A DNA stretch of 64,000 bases from Achromobacter arsenitoxydans SY8 (GTDB lineage: Bacteria; Pseudomonadota; Gammaproteobacteria; Burkholderiales; Burkholderiaceae_B): NCBI RefSeq assembly GCF_000236785.1, contig NZ_AGUF01000031.1, positions 31,591 through 95,590 of the forward strand, in the 5' to 3' direction. A program made the position numbers and the translations under genes. Position 1 is the first letter of the stretch, and every line of letters starts with the position of its first letter. Under the pieces are notes generated by a model. That model searched no databases. It was given only the letters and a program-made list of their open reading frames with translations, and was not told the origin of the DNA. Below are positions 9,603 through 19,884 of the stretch, piece by piece.

Positions 9603-9647
9603 GCCGGCATTCCTGCCCGCAACCGGGGCGGTATCCACCGCCCCGCC

Positions 9648-9680
9648 AAACCCCGGACGTTCCCGCGTGCGGGGTTTTTC
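9648..9680 (+). terminator. Terminator of the Spy/CpxP-like gene
   Basis: AAACCCCG (9648-9655) pairs with CGGGGTTT (9670-9677), followed by TTTTTC and TTT. A clear intrinsic terminator 45 bases past the stop codon. Confidence 0.85.
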
Positions 9681-9948
9681 TTTGGGGCGGAGCATTGTCC
9701 GCAGCAGGTCCTGGCCGCGGATTCCCCGCTTTGACGCATCGGCCCGCCGTACGCCCCAAATCGGGGCACCAATCCGGTGCGTGCCTGCGGCAACGGCAGG
9801 CAGAGCGGGGTTCATGTCGATGCGCCAAAGCTGGCACGGACATTGCTTCTATGGATTCGAGCCGGTAGTAACCAGTGCAGCAAGGCCGGCCAGCCGGATG
9901 CGCAGCGCGCCGTCCGCCTCCTCGTAAATCCGATCAGGACTCCGCACC
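9681..9948. other. Intergenic region before the Gcw_chp protein gene
   Basis: After the terminator about 270 bases carry no gene that I can support. Short open frames here lack ribosome-binding sites and homology. The region presumably holds the promoter and leader of the outer-membrane protein gene, but I could not pick a convincing -35/-10 pair. CAGGACT lies 5-11 bases before the ATG at 9949. Confidence 0.5.
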
Positions 9949-10701
9949 ATGAAGAAGACGTTGCTAGCCTTGCCCTTCGCTCTTGCCGCTTGTTTCGCAG
10001 GGACGGCGCAGGCAGAACCCACCGATCTGGGGGGTGGTTTTTCGCTTAGCGGAAACGCGACCATAGTCAGCGACTACCGTTTTCGGGGCTATTCGCAGAC
10101 CGACTTCCGTCCTGCCGTGCAACTGGGCTTCGATCTGACGCACAGCTCGGGCTTCTACCTGGGCAACTGGAACTCGAATGTCTCCAGCTTCGTGTTCACC
10201 GACGGCAACCTGGAAATGGACTTCTATGGCGGCTGGAAGGGCGATGTGGGTGGCGGCTTTACGCTGGATGCGGGCGTGCTGCATTACTACTATCCGGGCT
10301 CCAGTTCCCCCAAGGGCGGCAACTACAACAACACCGACCTCTACCTCGGCGCTTCCTACGGCAACTACAGCCTCAAGTATTCGTACACGCCCAGCGATTT
10401 CTTCAGTACTCCCGACAGCAAGGGCACCTGGTACCTGGACGGCACGGCCACGTTCGACCTGGGCGACGGCTGGGGTCTGCTGGGCCACGTGGGCTACCAG
10501 AAGCTTAAAAACCAGACCAACATGGACGGCGATTCCATCGGCCACTACGTCGATTACAAGGTCGGCGTGACCAAGGACCTGAAGGGCTGGATCCTGGGCC
10601 TGGCCGCGGTCGGGGCCACCAAGGACAACTGGCTGCCCACCAAGTACGGCCATCCGTCGGGCCGCATCGGCGCCGTCTTCTCGGTGGCGCGTTCATTCTG
10701 A
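9949..10701 (+). CDS. TorF family putative porin (Gcw_chp domain)
   Basis: A 250-residue exported protein with a signal peptide cleaved after GTAQA. The mature part alternates short beta strands with glycine- and aromatic-rich turns and ends in a terminal phenylalanine (SVARSF), the usual sign of an outer-membrane beta-barrel. SGNATIVSDYRFRGYSQTD is the opening motif of the Gcw_chp family (TIGR02001). Family members are thought to be small barrels or porins; the transported substrate is unknown. The gene is monocistronic and ends at a very strong terminator. Confidence 0.88.
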   Translation: MKKTLLALPFALAACFAGTAQAEPTDLGGGFSLSGNATIVSDYRFRGYSQTDFRPAVQLGFDLTHSSGFYLGNWNSNVSSFVFTDGNLEMDFYGGWKGDVGGGFTLDAGVLHYYYPGSSSPKGGNYNNTDLYLGASYGNYSLKYSYTPSDFFSTPDSKGTWYLDGTATFDLGDGWGLLGHVGYQKLKNQTNMDGDSIGHYVDYKVGVTKDLKGWILGLAAVGATKDNWLPTKYGHPSGRIGAVFSVARSF

Positions 10702-10736
10702 TATCCGTGGCGGCGCCCTGAACAGCGCCGGCCTTT

Positions 10737-10789
10737 GGGGTTTGCGGGCCGCCGCCGCTTAAAGGCGGCGCCCGCAAGCCCCTTTTTTT
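10737..10789 (+). terminator. Strong two-part stem terminator
   Basis: An outer 12-bp stem (10737-10748 with 10771-10782, one G-T pair) encloses a perfect inner 7-bp stem (10750-10756 with 10764-10770). Seven T residues follow at 10783-10789. This is the best intrinsic terminator in the window. Confidence 0.95.
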
Positions 10790-10913
10790 ATGCGCGTTTC
10801 CGGGATAGCCCGGCGGCGCCGCGCAGGGGTTCCGGCCCCGCCAAACCCGATTTCCGGTATTGCGCCCAGTCCTTCTACAATGTCGGGTTGCGTGCAATTC
10901 TGGACTGCGTGAG

Positions 10914-12407
10914 ATGTCTGACGTTTTGAGTATCGAATCCCTGGACCTGGAAGCCAGGGGGATCGCCCGCCGCGACGGGAAAGTCGTGTTCGTGGAAGGC
11001 GCCTTGCCGGGCGAGCGGGTCACTGCGGTGACGTTGCGCCGCAAGCCTTCCTATGAAACCGCCCGCGTGGACGAAGTGCTGCGCCCCTCGTCGCAGCGCG
11101 TTACGCCCCGCTGCCCGCATTTCGGCGTCTGTGGCGGCTGTGCCATGCAGCACCTGGAGCCCTCCACGCAGGTGGCCATCAAGCAGCGCGCGCTGGAAGA
11201 CACGTTCTGGCACGTCGGCAAGCTGCGCCCGGCGCTGATCCTGGCGCCGCTGCAGGGCCCGACCTGGGGCTACCGCTACCGCGCGCGCCTGTCGGTGCGC
11301 GTCGTGCCGAAGAAGGGCGGGGTGCTGGTGGGCTTCCACGAGCGCAAGAGCAGCTACGTTGCCGACATGCGCGAATGCCACGTGCTGCCGCGCCACGTCA
11401 GCGACCTCCTGATCCCGCTGCGCGAGATGATCGCCTCGATGTCGGCGCCGGACCGCATGCCCCAGATCGAGGTGTCGCTGGGCGACGGCGTGACGGCGCT
11501 GGTGCTGCGGCACCTGCTGCCGCTGACCGACGGCGACATCGCCATCCTGCGCGCGTTTGCCGCCCGCCATAACGTGCAGTGGTGGCTGCAGGCCAAGGGG
11601 CCGGACACGGTCCACGCGCTCGAGCGCGAACACAACGACGCGCTGTCCTACACCATGCCGGAATTCGGCTTGCGCATGCCGTACCGGCCCACCGATTTCA
11701 CGCAGGTCAACCACGCGATCAACCGCGCGATGGTGTCGCGCGCGCTCAAGCTGCTGGATGTGCAGCCCACCGACCGCGTGGCCGACCTGTTCTGCGGCCT
11801 GGGCAATTTCACCTTGCCCCTGGCCACCCAGTGCCGCGAAGCCGTCGGCGTCGAAGGCAGCAAGGCGCTGACCGACCGCGCCTTCGACGCGGCGTCGCGC
11901 CACGGTCTGGGCGATCGCACCAGCTTCGCCACGCTGAACCTGTTCGAGGTCGACGCGACCTGGCTGCGCAGCCTGGGCTTTTTCGACCGCATGCTGATCG
12001 ACCCGCCGCGCGAAGGCGCACACGCCGTGTCGCAGGCGCTGTCGGAACTGACGCCCGAAGAGCGTCCGCGCCGCATCGTGTACGTGTCCTGTAATCCCGC
12101 CACCCTGGCGCGGGACGCGGCGATTCTCGTGCACGAAGGCGGCTATGTGCTCAAGAGCGCCGGCGTGATCAACATGTTCCCGCACACGGGGCACGTGGAA
12201 TCCATCGCTGTGTTCGAATCGCTGGACGCCGCGGGCGTGCTTGAAGTCAAGGAACGCGCCCGCCAACGCGCCATCCAGGCCGCCGCGGATGCGCTGGCGG
12301 CGGAAGAAGCGAAGCTGGCCGCCGCGGCCGAAAAGGCGGCGGCCAAGCAAGCCGCCACCGAAGCCTACGAAGCGCGCATCGCCGCCGAGGCGCAAGCGGG
12401 GCAATAA
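10914..12407 (+). CDS. rlmD: 23S rRNA (uracil-1939-C5)-methyltransferase RlmD
   Basis: RlmD methylates U1939 of 23S rRNA with S-adenosylmethionine. The N-terminal TRAM domain (about 1-58) is followed by the [4Fe-4S] cysteines C67, C73, C76 and C155, an RNA-binding middle domain, the SAM motif [10 protein letters not shown] (291-300), DPPREG (363-368) and the catalytic cysteine C393 in [12 protein letters not shown]. The start ATG at 10914 places the TRAM domain at the N-terminus; the open frame begins 54 bases earlier. At 497 residues it exceeds the E. coli protein because of an Ala/Glu/Lys-rich helical tail after residue 437, typical of low-complexity extensions in this group. Confidence 0.96.
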   Translation: MSDVLSIESLDLEARGIARRDGKVVFVEGALPGERVTAVTLRRKPSYETARVDEVLRPSSQRVTPRCPHFGVCGGCAMQHLEPSTQVAIKQRALEDTFWHVGKLRPALILAPLQGPTWGYRYRARLSVRVVPKKGGVLVGFHERKSSYVADMRECHVLPRHVSDLLIPLREMIASMSAPDRMPQIEVSLGDGVTALVLRHLLPLTDGDIAILRAFAARHNVQWWLQAKGPDTVHALEREHNDALSYTMPEFGLRMPYRPTDFTQVNHAINRAMVSRALKLLDVQPTDRVADLFCGLGNFTLPLATQCREAVGVEGSKALTDRAFDAASRHGLGDRTSFATLNLFEVDATWLRSLGFFDRMLIDPPREGAHAVSQALSELTPEERPRRIVYVSCNPATLARDAAILVHEGGYVLKSAGVINMFPHTGHVESIAVFESLDAAGVLEVKERARQRAIQAAADALAAEEAKLAAAAEKAAAKQAATEAYEARIAAEAQAGQ

Positions 12408-12414
12408 GCCTCGG

Positions 12415-12457
12415 GGCCGGGCAGGGCGCGCCTGTTGTTGCAAGGCGCCGCCCGGCC
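12415..12457. terminator. Stem-loop between convergent rlmD and cueR
   Basis: GGCCGGGC (12415-12422) pairs with 12450-12457, and an inner GGCGC (12425-12429) pairs with 12445-12449. It lies 7 bases past the rlmD stop and just after the cueR stop. No T run follows on either strand, so it may act only weakly. Confidence 0.45.
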
Positions 12458-12462
12458 GCGCC

Positions 12463-12855
12463 TCAGTGCGAACAGCCCAGGCTTTCCAGGATGGGGCAGT
12501 CGGGTCTGTCGTCGCCATGGCAATGCTCCGCCAGATGCTTGAGCGTGGCCGCCATCTCGCGCAGCGCCTCGGCCTTGCGTTCCAATTCCTGCACGTGCTC
12601 CAGCGCAATGCGCTTGACGTCCGCGCTGGCGCGGCTGCGGTCCTTCCACAGCGTCAGCAGCTCGTTCATCTGCTCCACCGAAAAGCCCAGGTCGCGCGCG
12701 CGGCGCACGAAACGCAGCGTGTGCAGGTCATGTTCGGTGTAGACGCGGTAGCCCGAGTCCGTGCGCACTGCCGGCCCGATGAGGCCGATGCTCTCGTAGT
12801 AGCGGATCATCTTGGCGGAAATGCCCGAGCTTTTCGCGGCTTGTCCGATGTTCAT
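12463..12855 (-). CDS. cueR: Cu(I)-responsive MerR-family activator CueR
   Basis: CueR binds Cu(I) (also Ag and Au) and untwists 19-bp-spaced promoters of copper-efflux genes. The 130-residue protein has the MerR winged helix at 1-70 (ISAKMIRYYESIGLI), a dimerisation helix, and the metal loop with C112 and C120. S77 precedes the metal loop, as in Cu(I)-specific CueR rather than Zn- or Hg-specific relatives. The C-terminal CSH is also common in CueR. It is read in the same direction as copA, 29 bases downstream of it, so it is probably cotranscribed from the CueR-activated copA promoter. Confidence 0.95.
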   Translation of the reverse strand: MNIGQAAKSSGISAKMIRYYESIGLIGPAVRTDSGYRVYTEHDLHTLRFVRRARDLGFSVEQMNELLTLWKDRSRASADVKRIALEHVQELERKAEALREMAATLKHLAEHCHGDDRPDCPILESLGCSH

Positions 12856-12884
12856 GGGTTTGCTCCTGGATTTCCGATACCGGT

Positions 12885-15167
<2,283 letters not shown>

Positions 15168-15195
15168 GGCAGTCTCTGTCTGGATGGGAGCACCC

Positions 15196-15226
15196 AGTTT
15201 CATCCTTCCCATTGTGGGAAGGTCAA
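15196..15226 (-). promoter_or_regulatory. CueR-type promoter/operator of copA-cueR
   Basis: On the minus strand TTGACC (15226-15221) is separated by exactly 19 bases from GAAACT (15201-15196). The spacer holds the palindrome TTCCCACAATGGGAA, closely resembling the E. coli copA CueR box with its TTCCC...GGAAGG dyad. An over-long 19-bp spacer with a central dyad is the defining architecture of MerR-family promoters. The -10 element is a poor match, as often seen for activator-dependent promoters. Confidence 0.8.
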
Positions 15227-15240
15227 GCCCCATTCTACGC

Positions 15241-15271
15241 TTGACCCTGACACCATGGGAAGGTTTAACCT
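15241..15271 (+). promoter_or_regulatory. CueR-type promoter/operator of copZ
   Basis: TTGACC (15241-15246), a 19-base spacer ending in GGGAAGGTT, and TAACCT (15266-15271) match the E. coli copA promoter at -35, at the right half-site and at -10. The left half-site (CTGACAC) is degenerate. It reads toward the copper chaperone gene, whose ATG is 60 bases beyond the -10. Confidence 0.75.
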
Positions 15272-15330
15272 GCGTTCAATGGTGGAACAGACCGATCCCG
15301 CCAGCCTTTCATAACCCCAGGAGAAATCTA

Positions 15331-15531
15331 ATGAGCATCGAGTTCCAAGTGCCCGACATGACTTGCGGCCATTGCGTCAAGACCATCACCGGCGCCGTGA
15401 ACCAGGCAGCCCCGGGCGCCTCTGTTGCGGTGGATCTGCCGACGCATCGCGTAACGGTGACCGGCACTGACCAGGCCGACAAGATAGAGGCCGCCATCCG
15501 CGAAGCCGGCTACGAGCCGTCGCGCGTCTGA
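15331..15531 (+). CDS. copZ: Copper chaperone CopZ-like heavy-metal-associated protein
   Basis: A 66-residue cytosolic HMA-domain protein with the metal site MTCGHC (C12, C15) and the beta-alpha-beta-beta-alpha-beta pattern of copper chaperones. It should carry Cu(I) to the metal domain of CopA or to CueR. A strong AGGAGAAA ribosome site precedes the ATG at 15331. It has its own CueR-type promoter facing away from that of copA, and I see no second gene in its transcript. Confidence 0.92.
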   Translation: MSIEFQVPDMTCGHCVKTITGAVNQAAPGASVAVDLPTHRVTVTGTDQADKIEAAIREAGYEPSRV

Positions 15532-15622
15532 GGCAAGCGGGAAGGCTGGGCTATGATAGATCCAGCCTTTTCAATATAAGTACCCGATTGCTGTTGGCTA
15601 TCAATCAATTAAATTAATTAAA

Positions 15623-15652
15623 TTGGATTAGTTAATAGCTGGTGTTTATGAT
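15623..15652 (+). promoter_or_regulatory. Predicted sigma-70 promoter of the peroxiredoxin gene
   Basis: TTGGAT (15623-15628) and TATGAT (15647-15652) are spaced by 18 bases within a notably AT-rich stretch (15597-15650). The ATG follows 50 bases later. CTAT and ATAG elements flank the AT-rich core, but I could not fit a full OxyR site. Confidence 0.5.
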
Positions 15653-15701
15653 TCTATCCATGGTGGTTAACCAAACCCCGCTACCCCAAGGAGAGATTCG
15701 A

Positions 15702-16430
15702 ATGCTGCAAAACCGCGAAGGCCAACGTGTTCCGAACGTTACGTTCCCCGTCCGCGAGGACAACACGTGGAAGAAGGTCACGACCGACGACCTGTTCAAG
15801 AACAAGACTGTCGTGGTCTTCTCGCTTCCCGGCGCTTTCACGCCGACCTGCTCGTCGACCCACCTGCCGCGCTATAACGAACTGGCCCCCGCGTTTTTCG
15901 ACGCCGGCGTGGACAGCATTGTCTGCGTTTCGGTCAACGATACCTTCGTCATGAACGAATGGGCCAAGGACCAGGAATCGGCCAACATCACGCTGCTGCC
16001 CGACGGCAACGGCGCCTTCACCGAAGGCATGGGCATGCTGGTCGACAAGAGCGACCTGGGCTTTGGCAAGCGCAGCTGGCGCTATTCCATGCTCGTCAAG
16101 GACGGCGTGGTCCAGAAGATGTTCATCGAGCCGGAAAAGGAAGGCGACCCGTTTGAAGTGTCGGACGCCGACACCATGCTGTCGCACTTCGCCCCGACGG
16201 CCAAGAAGCCCGACCAAGTGGTCGTGTTCTCCAAGCCGGGCTGCCCGTTCTGCGTGGAAGCCAAGGCGCTGCTCGACAGCAAGGGCTACGCCCCGATCGA
16301 GATCCCGCTGGAAAACAAGGTCCGCGGCCGCGTCATCGGCGCGGTGTCCGGCAAGGGCACGGCTCCCCAGGTGTTCATCAATGGCGCCCTGATCGGCGGC
16401 CTGGAAGACCTGAAGGCGCACTTCGCCTAA
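15702..16430 (+). CDS. Peroxiredoxin-glutaredoxin fusion (hybrid Prx5)
   Basis: A cytosolic peroxidase that reduces H2O2 and organic peroxides, with its own glutaredoxin domain to pass electrons from glutathione. The N-terminal Prx5 domain (1 to about 165) has the peroxidatic cysteine C50 in [13 protein letters not shown] short linker leads to a glutaredoxin domain (about 171-242) with CPFC (181-184) and the TAPQVF substrate loop. The start at 15702 has AAGGAGAG seven or so bases upstream. The 242-residue length matches hybrid enzymes known from Haemophilus and Neisseria. It is followed by a strong stem-loop. Confidence 0.96.
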   Translation: MLQNREGQRVPNVTFPVREDNTWKKVTTDDLFKNKTVVVFSLPGAFTPTCSSTHLPRYNELAPAFFDAGVDSIVCVSVNDTFVMNEWAKDQESANITLLPDGNGAFTEGMGMLVDKSDLGFGKRSWRYSMLVKDGVVQKMFIEPEKEGDPFEVSDADTMLSHFAPTAKKPDQVVVFSKPGCPFCVEAKALLDSKGYAPIEIPLENKVRGRVIGAVSGKGTAPQVFINGALIGGLEDLKAHFA

Positions 16431-16438
16431 GTTGCGCC

Positions 16439-16467
16439 GCCGGGCGGGGACGCATTCCCCGCCCGGC
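16439..16467 (+). terminator. Stem-loop after the peroxiredoxin gene
   Basis: A perfect 12-bp stem, GCCGGGCGGGGA (16439-16450) with 16456-16467, closes a 5-base loop 8 bases past the stop codon. There is no T run. Confidence 0.55.
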
Positions 16468-16646
16468 TGGCCGGCCGGTGCGGTCAGGTGGCCGCACGGC
16501 CGGCGCTTCCGAGTTTCCCTTCTTTCGCACCCTTATCGCATTGCTGCGCGGCCAGCCGCGGGACGGCGTTCGTCCAGAGGATGCGCAATAAGGCGGAACT
16601 CGCCTTTGAATTCCTGCTTACACGCAACACCGGGGGATACCCACTC

Positions 16647-18077
16647 ATGAAAACACTGCACACCGACATCGCCGTGATCGGCGCCGGCACCGCCGGCCTG
16701 GCTGCTTACCGTGCCGCCAAGGCTGCGGGCCTGCGCGCGCTGCTCATCGAGGGCGGCCCCTATGGCACCACCTGCGCCCGCGTGGGCTGCATGCCGTCCA
16801 AGCTGCTGATCGCGGCGGCCGAGGCGGCGCATGCCGCCGCGCATACCGAAGCGTTCGGCGTGCACGTCGGCGGCGAGATCTCCGTCGACGGCGCCGAAGT
16901 GATGGATCGGGTCAAGCGCGAACGCGACCGCTTCGTGGGCTTCGTGCTGGAGGGGGTGGAGAACATCCCCTCGCAGGACAAGCTGCGCGGCTACGCCAGG
17001 TTCGTGTCCGATACGGTGTTGCGCGTGGACGACCACACCGAAATTCAGGCCTCGCGCGTAGTGATCGCCACGGGCTCGCGTCCGTCCGTGCCCGCGCCTT
17101 TCCTCGCGCTGGGCGACCGCCTCGTCGTGAACGACGACGTGTTTGCGTGGGACGAGCTGCCGAACCGCGTGGCCGTGTTCGGGCCGGGCGTGATCGGGCT
17201 GGAGCTGGGGCAGGCCCTGGCGCGCCTGGGCGTGGAAGTGCGCGTGTTCGGCGTGAGCGGCAGCCTGGGCGGCATCAGCGATCCGCAGGTGCGCCAGACG
17301 GCCCGCAGGATTTTTCAGCGCGAGTTCTATCTGGACCCGGACGCCCGCGTGCTGGAAACCACGCGCGTCGGCGATGAAGTGGAGATTCGGTATATCGCGC
17401 TGGACAACAGCGAGCGTACCGAGCGCTTCGACTACGCGCTGGTCGCCACCGGCCGCCGCCCCAATATCGACGGCCTGGGCCTGGAAAACACGTCGCTGAA
17501 GCTCAATGCCCAGGGCGTGCCGCTGTTCGACCGGCAGACGATGCAGGCGGGCAACTCGCCCATCTTCATCGCAGGCGATGCCAATGCCGACGCGCCGCTG
17601 CTGCATGAAGCGGCCGACGAAGGACGCATCGCGGGCGAAAACGCAGCGCGCTTTCCCGACGTTCGGCAAGGCTTGCGGCGTGCGCCGCTGGGCGTGGTGT
17701 TTTCGGATCCGCAGATCGCGCTGGCGGGCGAAAGCCATGCGCGTCTGGTGCCGGGCACGTTTGTCACGGGCGCGGTGGACTTCAGCGATCAGGGACGTTC
17801 GCGCGTCATGCTGAAGAACCGGGGCATGCTGCACGTCTATGCGGATATCGAGACCGGCCGCTTCCTTGGCGCGGAGATGGTCGGCCCCAGCGCCGAGCAT
17901 ATCGGCCACCTGCTGGCCTGGGCGGTGCAACAGGAACTGACGGTGGCGCGGATGCTGGAGATGCCGTTCTACCATCCCGTGATCGAGGAAGGCTTGCGCA
18001 CCGCCTTGCGCGACGCGGCGTCCAAGCTGGCGCTGGCGCAGGAAGCGCTGCGCCAATCCGCCGCCGAAACGGTCTGA
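16647..18077 (+). CDS. Dihydrolipoyl dehydrogenase-like flavoprotein disulfide reductase
   Basis: A 476-residue class-I pyridine nucleotide-disulfide oxidoreductase. It has the FAD motif IGAGTAGLAA (11-20), the redox disulfide C43/C48 in TTCARVGCMPSK, the NAD(P) motif VFGPGVIGLELG, the second FAD motif with IFIAGDANAD, and the C-terminal active-site histidine in FYHPVIEEGL. Many genomes annotate such proteins as Lpd, but CARVGCMPSK differs from the CLNVGCIPSK of classical E3 subunits, and no 2-oxoacid dehydrogenase genes are nearby. It may be a stand-alone lipoamide- or other disulfide reductase. The ATG at 16647 fits the family start; the frame is open 53 codons further upstream. Confidence 0.88.
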   Translation: MKTLHTDIAVIGAGTAGLAAYRAAKAAGLRALLIEGGPYGTTCARVGCMPSKLLIAAAEAAHAAAHTEAFGVHVGGEISVDGAEVMDRVKRERDRFVGFVLEGVENIPSQDKLRGYARFVSDTVLRVDDHTEIQASRVVIATGSRPSVPAPFLALGDRLVVNDDVFAWDELPNRVAVFGPGVIGLELGQALARLGVEVRVFGVSGSLGGISDPQVRQTARRIFQREFYLDPDARVLETTRVGDEVEIRYIALDNSERTERFDYALVATGRRPNIDGLGLENTSLKLNAQGVPLFDRQTMQAGNSPIFIAGDANADAPLLHEAADEGRIAGENAARFPDVRQGLRRAPLGVVFSDPQIALAGESHARLVPGTFVTGAVDFSDQGRSRVMLKNRGMLHVYADIETGRFLGAEMVGPSAEHIGHLLAWAVQQELTVARMLEMPFYHPVIEEGLRTALRDAASKLALAQEALRQSAAETV

Positions 18078-18089
18078 CTCGCCTAAAGT

Positions 18090-18120
18090 ACAAGGGCCGC
18101 GCTCGTAGCGCGGCCCTTGT
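18090..18120. terminator. Bidirectional terminator between the disulfide reductase and rlmJ
   Basis: A perfect 14-bp stem, ACAAGGGCCGCGCT (18090-18103) with 18107-18120 around CGT, lies between two convergent genes. The minus-strand flank is ACTTTAGG and the plus-strand flank GC-rich, so termination is likely better for rlmJ. Confidence 0.75.
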
Positions 18121-18147
18121 CGCTGGCGGGCGCGGACGCGCCGCCGC

Positions 18148-19038
18148 TCAGTCGTCCGAGTGTTTCTTGGGGACGGGGAAGGGGTTCTCGCGGAACTGCA
18201 GCGTGAAGCCTGCCCGCTCGTCCTGCGCCAGCTCGCGCGCCAGATAAGGCATGGCTTGCTTGAGCGCGTCGTGCAGCGTCCAGGGCGGGTTGATGAGGAA
18301 CATGCCGCTGCCGTGCAGGCCGTAGCCGTCGATCGTGGCCTTCTTGACGGTCAGCGTGGCGTGCAGCCAGCTCTTGACCTTCAGGTTTTCGAAGTGGCGC
18401 GCCATTTCGCTGGCCTCGCGGCGCTGCACCAGCGGATACCAGATTGCATAAGTGCCCGTGGCGAAGCGCTTGATGCATTCCTTGACGGTCAGCAGCGTGC
18501 GCCGGTAGTCGTGCTTGTCTTCATAGGACGGGTCGATCAGCACCATGCCGCGCCGCGTGGGCGGCGGCAGCAGCGCCTTGACGCCCTCGAAGCCGTCGTC
18601 GCCGTAGATCGTGGTCTGGCGCTGCGCCGCGCGGCCCTGGTGTTCCAGGTTGCCGACCAGCGTGTCGATTTCGGTTGGGTGCATCTCGAACAGGCGCAGC
18701 CGGTCCGACGGGCGCAGCGCGTCCAGCGTCAGCCACGGCGAACCGGGGTAGCGGCGCAACCGGCCGTTCGTGTTGTAGCTGCGGATGCGGTTGACGTATT
18801 CGGCCAGGATGGGGGGCAGGTCCGTGGCCTCCCACAGGCGGCCGATGCCGTCGGCAAATTCGGAGGTTTTGGCCGCCCAGTCGCTGTCCAGGCTGTAGAG
18901 GCCGGCGCCTGCATGGGTGTCGATGACCCAGTAGGGCGCGTCCTTTTTGTTGAAGTAGTCCAGGGTGTGGACCAGGATGGCGTGCTTGAGCACGTCGGCA
19001 TGGTTGCCGGCGTGAAAGGCGTGACGGTAGCTGAACAC
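18148..19038 (-). CDS. rlmJ: 23S rRNA (adenine-2030-N6)-methyltransferase RlmJ
   Basis: RlmJ methylates A2030 in 23S rRNA before ribosome assembly. The family start FSYRHAFHAGNHADVLKHA is exact, followed by DTHAGAGLY (SAM-binding) and the catalytic motif IV region LIDPSYEDKHDYR. In E. coli RlmJ this motif reads DPPYE; here the second proline is serine, a change that keeps the backbone turn and the tyrosine. YAIWYPLV and the INPPW segment near the C-terminus are also conserved. Length 296 versus about 280 in E. coli. It is followed in the same direction, 12 bases upstream, by ugpQ, so the two are probably cotranscribed. Confidence 0.95.
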   Translation of the reverse strand: MFSYRHAFHAGNHADVLKHAILVHTLDYFNKKDAPYWVIDTHAGAGLYSLDSDWAAKTSEFADGIGRLWEATDLPPILAEYVNRIRSYNTNGRLRRYPGSPWLTLDALRPSDRLRLFEMHPTEIDTLVGNLEHQGRAAQRQTTIYGDDGFEGVKALLPPPTRRGMVLIDPSYEDKHDYRRTLLTVKECIKRFATGTYAIWYPLVQRREASEMARHFENLKVKSWLHATLTVKKATIDGYGLHGSGMFLINPPWTLHDALKQAMPYLARELAQDERAGFTLQFRENPFPVPKKHSDD

Positions 19039-19050
19039 GGGTCTTCTGCC

Positions 19051-19800
19051 TCAGGCGGCGGGCCGGATCGCGGCCAGCTCGTCGGTGAAAATGCCGTCGA
19101 TGCCCCAGTCCAGCAGCAGGCGGGCGCGCTCGGGGTCGTTGACGGTCCAGGCGGCGATGCGATAGCCGGCGGCATGCACGGCGTCGATCAGTTCGCGGGT
19201 GGCGTCCTTTTGGTTGATGTTCAGGGCCACGCAGTCGTACTTGGCCAGCCGTTCGCGCCAGTCGGCCGGCACTTTTTCGACCAGCAGGGCGCGCGGCAGC
19301 TCGGGCGCGGCCTTGCGCGCGGCCGCAAGCGCTTCCTCGGCGAACGAGGACAGCAGCGGGGCCGTGTCCGCACCTTGCCACAACTGGCGGGCGGCCAGCG
19401 CGACGGCGCGGCCGGTTTCGGCTTCGCGTCCGGGGCAGGGCTTGATCTCGACGTTGCTGGCGATGCCGTTGGCGACCGTATAGCGGGCGACTGCGGCAAA
19501 GGTCGGCAGGGGTTCGCCGGCGTAGGCGGCCGAATGCCAGCCCCCGAAGTCCAGCTGGGCGAGTTCGGCATAGGGCTTGGCCGCGGCCGGACCCTGGCCA
19601 TTGGACGTGCGGTCGACGTCGTCGTCGTGCATCAGCACCAGCACGTTGTCGCTGCTGAGCTTCACGTCGTATTCGAACATCGTGAAGCCGTGCGCGGCGC
19701 CCACGCGCATCGCGGCCAGGGTGTTCTCCGGCGCCAGACGGCCGCCGCCGCGATGCGCGATGTAACGGGAGTAGGGCCAGGAGGGAAGGTTTGCGGTCAT
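19051..19800 (-). CDS. ugpQ: Cytoplasmic glycerophosphodiester phosphodiesterase
   Basis: This hydrolyses glycerophosphodiesters from phospholipid turnover to sn-glycerol-3-phosphate and an alcohol. The 249-residue TIM-barrel protein has the catalytic H16-R17 in IAHRGG, ENT at 25-27, E43 and D45 in FEYDVKLSSD, and H58 in LMHDDDVDRT. VEIKP supplies a further metal ligand. No signal peptide is present, so it is the cytoplasmic UgpQ type rather than the periplasmic GlpQ type. rlmJ follows 12 bases downstream. Confidence 0.94.
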   Translation of the reverse strand: MTANLPSWPYSRYIAHRGGGRLAPENTLAAMRVGAAHGFTMFEYDVKLSSDNVLVLMHDDDVDRTSNGQGPAAAKPYAELAQLDFGGWHSAAYAGEPLPTFAAVARYTVANGIASNVEIKPCPGREAETGRAVALAARQLWQGADTAPLLSSFAEEALAAARKAAPELPRALLVEKVPADWRERLAKYDCVALNINQKDATRELIDAVHAAGYRIAAWTVNDPERARLLLDWGIDGIFTDELAAIRPAA

Positions 19801-19884
19801 TTCGGTGCTGCTTTCGGGTTCTTTTTGGGACAGGTTGCAAGGATACCCTGTTCTCAGGGCGCGCTTCCTGTCCCGGACCGAGGC

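Noticed and set aside
15597-15650. An OxyR operator before the peroxiredoxin gene
   Set aside because: CTAT and ATAG half-sites occur but not with the spacing of four adjacent OxyR contacts.
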